Source: Streptomyces sp. ERV7
Lineage (GTDB): Bacteria; Actinomycetota; Actinomycetes; Streptomycetales; Streptomycetaceae
Direction: 5' to 3'
Assembly: GCF_001653515.1 (NCBI RefSeq)
Contig: NZ_LYOY01000029.1
Coordinates: 744,001-808,000, forward strand
DNA length: 64,000 nucleotides
Part shown: in pieces, positions 24,846 to 32,937 of the stretch
Numbering within the stretch: the stretch's first letter is position 1
Layout of the letters: every line of letters starts with the position of its first letter
Made by a program: the position numbers and the translations under genes
Notes under the pieces: generated by a model
Database searches by the model: none
Told to the model about the DNA's origin: nothing
The model's input: the letters and a program-made list of their open reading frames with translations, nothing else

Positions 24846-26579
24846 GTGCTCATACGACTCCTGCGGACCCATCTGGTTCCGTACAAGAAACCGATCGCGC
24901 TCCTGGTGCTGCTGCAGCTGCTCCAGACCTGCGCGACCCTCTATCTGCCGACCCTGAACGCCGACATCATCGACAACGGTGTGGTCAACGGGGACACCGG
25001 CTACATCCTGGAGTTCGGCGGCATCATGATCGCCGTCAGCCTCGTCCAGGTGGTCTGCAACGTCGGCGCCGTCTACTTCGGCGCGCGCACGGCCGCGGCC
25101 TTCGGCCGGGACGTCCGCGCGGCCGTCTTCGCCCGCGTCCAGTCGTTCTCCTCGCGCGAGGTGGGCCACTTCGGGGCGCCGTCCCTGATCACCCGGACCA
25201 CCAACGACGTGCAGCAGGTCCAGATGCTGACGCTGATGGCGTTCACGCTGATGGTGTCCGCGCCGATCATGTGCTTCGGCGGCATCATCATGGCGCTCGG
25301 CCAGGACGTGCCGCTCTCGGCGGTGCTGCTCGCCGTGGTGCCGGTGCTCGGCCTCTCCGTCTCGCTGATCGTGCGCAGGATGCGACCGCTGTACCGCACC
25401 ATGCAGACGCGTCTGGACACGGTGAACCGCGTACTGCGCGAGCAGATCACCGGCAACCGTGTGATCAGGGCGTTCGTGAAGGACGACTACGAGAAGGGCC
25501 GCTTCCGGGGCGCCAACACCGAGCTGACCGACGTCTCGCTCGGCACCGGCCGGCTGATGGCGCTGATGTTCCCGACGGTGATGACCGTCGTGAACGTCTC
25601 CTCGGTGGCGGTGGTGTGGTTCGGCGCCCACCGGATCGACGACGGGCACCTGATGATCGGTCAGCTCACCGCGTTCCTCACGTATCTGATGCAGATCGTG
25701 ATGGCCGTGATGATGGCCACCTTCATGTTCATGATGGTGCCGCGCGCCGAGGTCTGCGCCGAGCGCATCGAGGAGGTCCTGGGCACCGACACCAGCGTGG
25801 TGCCGCCGAAGGCCCCCGTGCGCGAGCTGCGCCGCAGCGGCCATCTGGAGGTCAGGGGCGCCGACTTCACCTACCCGGGCGCCGAGGAGTCGGTCCTGAA
25901 GGGGGTGGACCTGGTGGCCCGCCCCGGCGAGACCACCGCGGTCATCGGGTCCACGGGCAGCGGCAAGTCCACGCTGCTCGGGCTGGTACCGAGGCTGTTC
26001 GACGTGACGGACGGCACGGTCCTGGTGGACGGCGAGGACGTGCGCGCAATCGATCCCGTACTGCTCGCCAAGACCGTCTCGATGGTGCCGCAGAAGCCGT
26101 ATCTGTTCTCCGGGACCGTCGCGACCAATCTGCGGTACGGCAATCCCGACGCCACCGACGACGAGCTCTGGCACGCGCTGGAGGTCGCCCAGGCCAAGGA
26201 GTTCGTCACCAGGCTGGAGGGCGGCCTCAACGCGCCCATCGCGCAGGGCGGCACCAATGTCTCCGGCGGCCAGCGCCAGCGGCTCGCGATCGCGCGGACC
26301 CTGGTGCAGCGGCCGGAGATCTACCTCTTCGACGACTCCTTCTCGGCGCTCGACTACGCCACGGACGCGGCCCTGCGGGCGGCGCTGCTGCGCGAGACGC
26401 GCGAGGCGACCGTCGTCATCGTGGCGCAGCGGGTCTCCACGATCCGCGACGCCGACCGGATCGTCGTCCTGGACGAGGGACGGGTCGTCGGCACCGGCCG
26501 CCACCACGAGCTGATGGCCGGGAACGAGACGTACCGGGAGATCGTGCTCTCCCAGCTGACGGAGGCCGAGGCGGCATGA
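24846..26579 (+). CDS. heterodimeric ABC exporter subunit with degenerate ATP site
   Basis: A 577-residue half-transporter: six-helix membrane domain (about 15-310) then ATPase. Walker A is 'GSTGSGKST' and the signature is 'NVSGGQRQRLAIAR'. The Walker B end is 'LFDDSFSALD', with Asp replacing the catalytic Glu. The H-loop is 'VAQRVSTI', with Gln replacing His. These two changes mark the non-hydrolysing site of heterodimeric exporters (TM287/288 and BmrC/D type). The partner follows with a 4-nt overlap. It probably exports a drug, lipid or peptide. GTG 24846 is chosen because upstream translation is not exporter-like. Confidence 0.88.
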   Translation: MLIRLLRTHLVPYKKPIALLVLLQLLQTCATLYLPTLNADIIDNGVVNGDTGYILEFGGIMIAVSLVQVVCNVGAVYFGARTAAAFGRDVRAAVFARVQSFSSREVGHFGAPSLITRTTNDVQQVQMLTLMAFTLMVSAPIMCFGGIIMALGQDVPLSAVLLAVVPVLGLSVSLIVRRMRPLYRTMQTRLDTVNRVLREQITGNRVIRAFVKDDYEKGRFRGANTELTDVSLGTGRLMALMFPTVMTVVNVSSVAVVWFGAHRIDDGHLMIGQLTAFLTYLMQIVMAVMMATFMFMMVPRAEVCAERIEEVLGTDTSVVPPKAPVRELRRSGHLEVRGADFTYPGAEESVLKGVDLVARPGETTAVIGSTGSGKSTLLGLVPRLFDVTDGTVLVDGEDVRAIDPVLLAKTVSMVPQKPYLFSGTVATNLRYGNPDATDDELWHALEVAQAKEFVTRLEGGLNAPIAQGGTNVSGGQRQRLAIARTLVQRPEIYLFDDSFSALDYATDAALRAALLRETREATVVIVAQRVSTIRDADRIVVLDEGRVVGTGRHHELMAGNETYREIVLSQLTEAEAA

Positions 26580-28501
26580 GCGGAAACATGGCCCGGATGA
26601 TGGGCCAGGGCGACGGCAAGCGCTCGATGGACTTCAAGGGCTCCTCGAAGCGGCTGCTCAGGCAGCTCGCGCCGGAGAAGGGCACGCTCTATGTGATGGT
26701 CGTGGCCGCGGTGCTCAGCGTGGCCCTCTCGGTGGTCGGGCCGAAGATCCTCGGCAAGGCGACCGACCTGGTCTTCGCGGGCGTCGTCGGCCGGCAGGCG
26801 ACGGACGGGACGACCAAGGAACAGGCGCTGGAGCGGCTGCGCGCCAAGGGCGACGGCGGCCTCGCCGACATGCTCTCCGGGGTGGACTTCACCCCGGGCC
26901 ACGGCATCGACTTCGGCTCGGTGGGCGGTGTGCTGCTCTACGCGCTCGCGGTGTACGTGGGCGCGGGGCTGCTGATGCTGGTGGCGACCCGGCTCTCCAA
27001 CCGGGCGATCAACCGCACGGTGTTCCGGATGCGCGAGCAGGTGCAGGCGAAGCTGTCGCGGCTGCCGCTGTCGTACTTCGACCGCGCCAAGCGCGGCGAG
27101 GTGCTCAGCCGCGCGACCAACGACATCGACAACATCTCGCAGACGATGCAGCAGACGATGGGCCAGCTCATCAACTCAGCTCTCACCATCGTCGGCGTGC
27201 TCACGATGATGTTCTGGATCTCGCCGCTGCTCGCCCTGGTGGCGCTCGCGACCGTACCGCTGTCGGTGTTCATCGCGACGAAGATAGGCAAGCGGTCGCA
27301 GCCGCAGTTCGTGCAGCAGTGGAAGACCACGGGGCGGCTCAACGCGCACGTGGAGGAGATGTACACCGGGCACACCCTGGTGAAGGTCTTCGGGCGCCAG
27401 GAGGAGTCGGCTCGGCAGTTCGACGAGCAGAACGAGGCGCTGTACGAGGCCGGGTTCAGGGCGCAGTTCAACAGCGGGGTGATGCAGCCGCTGATGATGT
27501 TCATCTCGAACCTGAACTATGTGCTGGTCGCGGTCGTCGGCGGGCTGCGGGTCGCCTCCGGCGCGCTGTCGATCGGCGATGTGCAGGCGTTCATCCAGTA
27601 CTCGCGGCAGTTCTCGATGCCGCTCACCCAGGTCGCCTCGATGGCGAACCTGGTGCAGTCGGGCGTCGCCTCCGCCGAGCGGATCTTCGAGCTGCTCGAC
27701 GCGGACGAGCAGGAGCCGGACGCGGAATCGGCCGAGCGGCCGGTGGAGCGGCGCGGCGCGGTGACCCTGGAGAAGGTGGCGTTCCGGTACGACCCGGAGA
27801 AGCCGCTCATCGACGATCTGTCGCTGAAGGTCGAGCCCGGCCAGACGGTCGCGATCGTCGGCCCCACGGGCGCGGGCAAGACCACGCTGGTCAACCTGCT
27901 GATGCGGTTCTACGAGGTGACGGACGGGCGGATCACCCTGGACGGGGTGGACGCGGCCCGGATGTCGCGCCAGGAGCTGCGCTCGGGCATCGGCATGGTG
28001 CTCCAGGACACCTGGCTGTTCGGCGGCACCATCGCGGACAACATCGCGTACGGGGCGGACCGGCCGGTCACCCGCGAGGAGATCGAGGAGGCGGCCCGGG
28101 CGGCGCACGCGGACCGGTTCATCCGGACGCTGCCGGACGGGTACGACACGGTGATCGACGACGAGGGCACGGGGGTGAGCGCGGGCGAGAAGCAGCTGAT
28201 CACCATCGCTCGGGCCTTCCTGTCCGACCCGGTGATCCTGGTGCTCGACGAGGCGACGAGTTCGGTGGACACGCGCACGGAGGTGCTGATCCAGAAGGCG
28301 ATGGCGCGGCTGGCCCACGGCCGGACGAGCTTTGTGATCGCCCACCGGCTCTCCACGATCCGCGACGCCGACGTCATCCTCGTGATGGAGAGCGGCGCGA
28401 TCGTGGAGCAGGGCACGCACGACGAGCTGCTGGCGGCCGAGGGCGCGTACGCGCGCCTGTACGCGGCGCAGTTCGCGCAGGCGGTGGCGGAGGTCGACTG
28501 A
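26576..28501 (+). CDS. heterodimeric ABC exporter subunit with consensus ATP site
   Basis: A 641-residue half-transporter paired with the preceding gene (ATGA overlap). The N-terminal extension is Met/Gly/Arg-rich, followed by six membrane helices. The first extracellular loop is long (about residues 62-110). The ATPase has 'GPTGAGKTT', signature 'GVSAGEKQLITIARAF', Walker B '[13 protein letters not shown]' with the catalytic Glu, and H-loop 'IAHRLSTI'. It therefore supplies the hydrolysing residues. The last 301 nt of the gene and 53 nt beyond it are duplicated directly downstream. Confidence 0.9.
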   Translation: MSGNMARMMGQGDGKRSMDFKGSSKRLLRQLAPEKGTLYVMVVAAVLSVALSVVGPKILGKATDLVFAGVVGRQATDGTTKEQALERLRAKGDGGLADMLSGVDFTPGHGIDFGSVGGVLLYALAVYVGAGLLMLVATRLSNRAINRTVFRMREQVQAKLSRLPLSYFDRAKRGEVLSRATNDIDNISQTMQQTMGQLINSALTIVGVLTMMFWISPLLALVALATVPLSVFIATKIGKRSQPQFVQQWKTTGRLNAHVEEMYTGHTLVKVFGRQEESARQFDEQNEALYEAGFRAQFNSGVMQPLMMFISNLNYVLVAVVGGLRVASGALSIGDVQAFIQYSRQFSMPLTQVASMANLVQSGVASAERIFELLDADEQEPDAESAERPVERRGAVTLEKVAFRYDPEKPLIDDLSLKVEPGQTVAIVGPTGAGKTTLVNLLMRFYEVTDGRITLDGVDAARMSRQELRSGIGMVLQDTWLFGGTIADNIAYGADRPVTREEIEEAARAAHADRFIRTLPDGYDTVIDDEGTGVSAGEKQLITIARAFLSDPVILVLDEATSSVDTRTEVLIQKAMARLAHGRTSFVIAHRLSTIRDADVILVMESGAIVEQGTHDELLAAEGAYARLYAAQFAQAVAEVD

Positions 28502-28908
28502 GCGCGTACGGGGCCGGGCGGTCCGCTGTGGGCACCCGTGCCCACAGCGGGGGGCACCATCGCTCGGGCCTTCCTGTCCGACCCGGTGATCCTGGTGCTC
28601 GACGAGGCGACGAGTTCGGTGGACACGCGCACGGAGGTGCTGATCCAGAAGGCGATGGCGCGGCTGGCCCACGGCCGGACGAGCTTTGTGATCGCCCACC
28701 GGCTCTCCACGATCCGCGACGCCGACGTCATCCTCGTGATGGAGAGCGGCGCGATCGTGGAGCAGGGCACGCACGACGAGCTGCTGGCGGCCGAGGGCGC
28801 GTACGCGCGCCTGTACGCGGCGCAGTTCGCGCAGGCGGTGGCGGAGGTCGACTGAGCGCGTACGGGGCCGGGCGGTCCGCTGTGGGCACCCGTGCCCACA
28901 GCGGGGGG
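28201..28908 (+). repeat. 354-bp direct tandem duplication of the ABC exporter 3' end
   Basis: Unit 1 (28201-28554) starts inside the ATPase codons 'TIARAFL' and runs past the stop codon. Unit 2 (28555-28908) appears identical. Unit 2 leaves an orphan ABC fragment with Walker B and H-loop (codons to 28857) but no Walker A. The joint shares only a single base, c at 28201 and 28909. Confidence 0.95.
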
Positions 28909-28922
28909 CGGAGGGCGCGGGG

Positions 28923-29444
28923 GTGGGCTGCCTCAGCTGGGCGCAGGCGTCGATGGGGCACGGCCAGGCCATGCGGCGCACCCTCGGCGAGGCCGAGGAT
29001 CTCTTCGTCTCGGACCGGGGCGACGTGCCCCCGCCGAGCTGGATGCAGATGTTCGACGAGGCGGACCTCCACGGCATGCAGGCCCTGGCGTTCCGTACGC
29101 TCGCCGAGCACGACCCGAGTGCCGCGAACGTCGCGGCCCGCCATGCGAAACAGGCGCTCGAACTACGGGTCAACGGGCGCCAGCGCTCGAAGATCTTCGA
29201 CTACATCTCGCTCGCCTCGGCCTGCTTCATCGCCGACGACCCCGAACAGGCGGACCGCTACGCCCGGCTGGCGCTGGTGTCGATGGGGGAGACCTCCTCC
29301 CACCGCACCTGGGACCGGCTGCGCGAGATGTACCGGCTGACCGGGCAGTACTCCGGGTTCCAGAAGATCCAGGACCTGCGCGAGGAGATCCAGCTGGCCC
29401 TGCCGAAGGCGCCGACGCGCCGGGGCAGGAGCATGGACCTGTAG
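28923..29444 (+). pseudogene. C-terminal fragment of a TPR-containing XRE-type regulator
   Basis: About 173 residues of helical-repeat sequence: 'MDEADLHGMQALAFRTLAEH'-like segments (here 'QMFDEADLHGMQALAFRT'), 'AARHAKQALELRVNG', 'RSKIFDYISLASACFIADDPEQADRYARLAL' and 'THRTWDRLREMYRLTGQY'-like sequence. This matches the C-terminal two fifths of Streptomyces HTH-plus-TPR regulators of about 400 residues. The N-terminal HTH is missing: the fragment begins 14 bp after the tandem duplication. The GTG at 28923 is only the first start available, so the product is unlikely to bind DNA. Confidence 0.6.
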
Positions 29445-29534
29445 AAGGCGGGCCCGGCCGACCGGACCCGCCCAGAACCGCCTATCCGTCCACCGATCCG
29501 TACCGCCGTCAACCGAACGACGCCGCCGGGGAGT

Positions 29535-30971
29535 TCAGGACCCGATGCGTGCCACCAGCACGCACGCGTCGTCCTCGCGGTCCGTCTCGCCGAACTCCTC
29601 GACCACCGTCCGCACGCCGTCCTGCGCCGTACGGACCGTTTCGAGGCGGGGGGCGAGCGCCAGCAGCCTGCGGCACCCCGGCTCGTCCGAGGTGCCCCGC
29701 CGGGTCAGCCCGTCGGTGTGCAGGACCAGCAGATCGCCGGGCCTCAGCTGCACCTCGGCCTGTCCGTACCCGGCTCCTGACGTCGCTCCGAGCAGCACCC
29801 CGTCCGGCGGCGTCAGGGCGCACCCCGTCCCGCCGCGGAACAGCAGCGGGGCGGGGTGTCCTGCCTGTGCCCAGGAGAGGAGACGGGTGGCCGGGTCGTA
29901 CTGGCAGCAGACCGCGCTGCCGAGCGCGGGCTGGACCGAGTGGTCGAGCAGCTGGTTGAGGTGGCCCATCAGGTCGCCGGGGCGGATGCCGGCGACCGCC
30001 ATGCCGCGCAGCGCGCCGAGCAGCATGGCCATGGCGCCGGTGGCGGTGACACCGTGGCCGGTCAGGTCTCCGACGGTCAGTAAGGACCTGCCGTCGGGCA
30101 GTTCGAGCGCGTCGTACCAGTCGCCGCCGATGAGCGCGCTGGTGGCCGACGGCAGATAGTGCGCCGCGATGTCGAGCGCCGCCGGGTTGCCCTGGGGCAG
30201 TCGCAGGGAGCCGCGCCACGGCGGCAGCACGGCCTCCTGGAGCTCGACCGCGAGCCGGTGCTCGGTCTGGGCGATGTGCCGCTCGCGCCGCAGCGAGTCG
30301 CGTGACTCCCGTACGGCGCGCTGGCTGCGGCGCAGCTCGCTGACGTCACGCAGCACGGCCCACATCGACGCGGTGCAGCCGTCGGCGTCGAGCACGGGCT
30401 CGCCCATCATGTGCAGCGTCCGCACCCGTCCGTCGGTGCGGACGATACGGAACTCCCCGTCGATCGGCTTCCCGTCGACCAGACAGTCCGTCACCATGGC
30501 CGTGAGCAGCGCCTGGTCCTCGGCGAACACCATCGACGGCAGTTCGTCGAGCGACATCGCTCCGCTCTCGGGCGCCCGTCCGAATATCTGGAAGAGCTCA
30601 TCCGACCAGTCCACCGCGTCCGTGAGCAGGTTCCACTCGGCGCTGCCGACCCGGCTGAGCAGGGACCCGGGCATCGGGTCGAGCGCGAGGGCGGGCGGCG
30701 GCTCCTCCTCTTCGGCCTCCTCCGGGACGGGCTCGGGCAGGCCCTCCTTCAGCTGGTCCAAGTGCGTGCCGAGGTCGTCGAGGTGATGGACCGCCAGGTC
30801 GCACAGGGCGCGCTGCCAGCGGCCGTGCGCGTCGTCGTCCTCCACCAGCGCGTCGCGCCGGACGGCGTCCACTCCACCGCGCAGCCGACGGGTCTGCGTG
30901 ATCAGCGCGTCGACCGTCTCCCGCTCCGGCGGTTGCGGGCTGGGACGGTCCGCGAACAGATGGGACGGCAT
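29535..30971 (-). CDS. PAS domain PP2C (SpoIIE-type) serine phosphatase
   Basis: A 478-residue cytosolic phosphatase. The N-terminal helical region (to about 130) contains a Glu/Pro run. A PAS fold follows ('WSDELFQIFGRAPESGAMSLDEL' to 'WAVLRDVSELRRSQ'), then a coiled linker. The PPM/SpoIIE domain has 'IGGDWYDALELPDGRSLLTVGDLTGHGV', 'LLSWAQAGHPAPLLF' and 'LVLHTDGLTRR', with the metal-binding Asp residues present. Such proteins dephosphorylate anti-sigma-factor antagonists and so control alternative sigma factors. A sigma gene (hrdA) lies nearby, but hrdA-type factors are not usual targets. Start ATG 30971. Confidence 0.85.
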   Translation of the reverse strand: MPSHLFADRPSPQPPERETVDALITQTRRLRGGVDAVRRDALVEDDDAHGRWQRALCDLAVHHLDDLGTHLDQLKEGLPEPVPEEAEEEEPPPALALDPMPGSLLSRVGSAEWNLLTDAVDWSDELFQIFGRAPESGAMSLDELPSMVFAEDQALLTAMVTDCLVDGKPIDGEFRIVRTDGRVRTLHMMGEPVLDADGCTASMWAVLRDVSELRRSQRAVRESRDSLRRERHIAQTEHRLAVELQEAVLPPWRGSLRLPQGNPAALDIAAHYLPSATSALIGGDWYDALELPDGRSLLTVGDLTGHGVTATGAMAMLLGALRGMAVAGIRPGDLMGHLNQLLDHSVQPALGSAVCCQYDPATRLLSWAQAGHPAPLLFRGGTGCALTPPDGVLLGATSGAGYGQAEVQLRPGDLLVLHTDGLTRRGTSDEPGCRRLLALAPRLETVRTAQDGVRTVVEEFGETDREDDACVLVARIGS

Positions 30972-31117
30972 GACGTACTCCGATACAGGCGCGGCACTGC
31001 ATGTCGGAAGGATGGACCGGTAACGACTGTTGCACAGGGAGCGATGCCCCGTAAGGGATTTGGCAACACTCGATACGGTGGTGCTTCTGGCATATGCCTG
31101 AGGCCTTCCGTGGGCGA

Positions 31118-31459
31118 TCAGCGCACCCCCCGCCGAACAGGGAAACCACGGGTACGCGCGGTCCAAACCACCAGTACAGCACCGATGACGAGCGGCAGGG
31201 ACGCCCAAGGGAGCGCACCGGCGCCCGCGTTCTCCAGCACGACCCCTCCGGCCAGCGATCCGGCGGCGATCCCGGCGTTGTAGACGGTCGCCTGGAGCGA
31301 GGTCGCCACGTCCGCGTGCTCCGGTCCCGAGACGTCGACCAGAGCGGTCTGGATCCGTGTCGGCGCTCCGCCGAACGCCGCGCCCCACAGCGCGACCGCG
31401 ACCAGCAGTACGGCGGGCGTGTCCCAGGTCATGTGGCGGAGCCACCTGTCCTGGGACAC
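31118..31459 (-). pseudogene. C-terminal fragment of an MFS transporter
   Basis: About 110 residues corresponding to the last four membrane helices of a DHA1-type efflux protein: 'LLVAVALWGAAFGGAPTRIQTALVDVSGPE', 'ATVYNAGIAAGSLAGGVVLENAG' and 'LPLVIGAVLVVW'. The first 270 or so residues are absent. The sequence upstream (31460-31518) is a short non-homologous piece ending at the hrdA stop. A GTG at 31459 could start translation, but a four-helix fragment is unlikely to transport. Confidence 0.7.
31419..31459. repeat. nested hairpin at the MFS fragment's broken end
   Basis: GTGTCCCAGG (31419-31428) pairs with CCTGGGACAC (31450-31459). Inside, GTGGC/GCCAC flank GGA. It sits exactly where homology to MFS proteins stops. 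Confidence 0.7.
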
Positions 31460-31518
31460 CGTGCGGCGAGCGTGCGTGCCGGGCGTCGGGGCGCAGGCGG
31501 GGGTTCAAAGACAGGCTC

Positions 31519-32787
31519 TCAGTCCAGGTAACCCCTCAGCTGGTCCGCGAAGGCGTGGTCGCGGAGTTTGTTCAGCGTCTTCGACTCGATCTGGCGGATG
31601 CGTTCGCGCGTCACGCCGAAGATGCGGCCGATCTCCTCCAGCGTGCGCGGGCGGCCGTCCGCGAGCCCGTAGCGCAGCTGGACCACCTTGCGCTCGCGCT
31701 CGCCCAGCGTGGACAGCACCGCCTCCAGGTGCTCGCGCAGCAGCAGGAACGCCGCCGACTCCACGGGGGACGCCGCGTCGCCGTCCTCGATCAGGTCGCC
31801 GAGCGCGACGTCGTCCTCCTCGCCCACGGGCGCGTGCAGCGAGACCGGCTCCTGGGCGAGCCGCAGCACCTCGCTCACCCGCTCGGGCGCCAGGTCGAGA
31901 TGGGCGGCCACCTCGTCCGGCGTCGGCTCGTAGCCGCGCTCCTGGAGCATCCGGCGCTGCACCCGGACGACCCGGTTGATCAGCTCCACCACATGGACGG
32001 GGACGCGGATCGTCCGGGCCTGGTCGGCCAGCGCGCGGGACATGGCCTGGCGGATCCACCACGTCGCGTACGTGGAGAACTTGTAGCCGCGCGCGTAGTC
32101 GAACTTCTCGACCGCGCGGATCAGCCCGAGGTTTCCCTCCTGGACCAGGTCGAGCATGGTGAGCCCGCGCCCCACATAGCGTTTGGCGACGGAGACGACC
32201 AGGCGCAGGTTCGCCTCGATCAGGCGGCGTTTGGCCATCCGCCCCATGACGACCAACTTGTCGAGGTCCACGGCGAGTTGGGAGTCGAGGTCGGGGGTGC
32301 TGCCGAGCTTCTCCTCGGCGAACAGGCCGGCTTCCACCCGGCGGGCGAGCTCGACCTCCTCGGCGGCGGTGAGCAGCGGGATACGTCCGATCTCCCGCAG
32401 ATACTGCCGGAAGAGATCGGAGGACGGGCCGCCGGTGTCCACCCGCCCCGGCACCCTCTCGGGTGGCTCCGGGACGTCCACCACGTCGTCGGCGGTCTCG
32501 ACGGGGGGCACTTCGGCCTCGGGGTGGAGCACGGCCCGGGTCTGCGGGGGCACGGTGGCCACGACGTCGTTGTCGGTCAGGGTCCGGGTCTGCACGGGGG
32601 CGACCTCCAGGGTGATCGCTGCCGGATCGGGGGCGTGCGGCAGCGGGACGGGGGCGGCCGGGCCGCTGTCCGTCCCGTACACGATGAGCGGATCCGCGGG
32701 GGTGAGGTACCCACCTTCGGTGGGCCGGCCGCGCTCCGAGGACTCAGGCACCGCACCCCAGTGTGGGGTAAGACACATCTCCGCCAC
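31519..32787 (-). CDS. hrdA: group 2 RNA polymerase sigma-70 factor, HrdA-like
   Basis: A sigma factor of about 410-422 residues. It has a Pro/Val-rich N-terminal extension (about 1-120). Region 1.2 is '[23 protein letters not shown]', region 2 is '[24 protein letters not shown]' to '[21 protein letters not shown]', then region 3. Region 4 has the HTH '[23 protein letters not shown]'. It lacks the very long N-terminal domain of HrdB, so it is a non-essential Hrd paralogue. Position next to dnaG matches hrdA of S. coelicolor. Start choices are GTG 32787, ATG 32778 and GTG 32751, the last preceded by a possible -10 CACACT for a leaderless mRNA. Confidence 0.85.
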   Translation of the reverse strand: MAEMCLTPHWGAVPESSERGRPTEGGYLTPADPLIVYGTDSGPAAPVPLPHAPDPAAITLEVAPVQTRTLTDNDVVATVPPQTRAVLHPEAEVPPVETADDVVDVPEPPERVPGRVDTGGPSSDLFRQYLREIGRIPLLTAAEEVELARRVEAGLFAEEKLGSTPDLDSQLAVDLDKLVVMGRMAKRRLIEANLRLVVSVAKRYVGRGLTMLDLVQEGNLGLIRAVEKFDYARGYKFSTYATWWIRQAMSRALADQARTIRVPVHVVELINRVVRVQRRMLQERGYEPTPDEVAAHLDLAPERVSEVLRLAQEPVSLHAPVGEEDDVALGDLIEDGDAASPVESAAFLLLREHLEAVLSTLGERERKVVQLRYGLADGRPRTLEEIGRIFGVTRERIRQIESKTLNKLRDHAFADQLRGYLD

Positions 32788-32937
32788 GAGGGGCGTGCGG
32801 TGACTTTTTGAAGCCGGTCCGTGACCGGGCGGTTACCCGAGCGGCAGCGGCTCGCGCCACGCTGTTACGGGGCCCGGGTACCCCGGGAGGGGCCGGATAG
32901 GCGGGCCGGGTGCCCGGAATCGGGCCCCGGCCGGGCT

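Noticed and set aside
24785..28501. A 1238-codon frame spanning both ABC genes
   Set aside because: It is the out-of-frame reading of the first exporter gene joined to the true second gene; the real start of the latter is ATG 26576.
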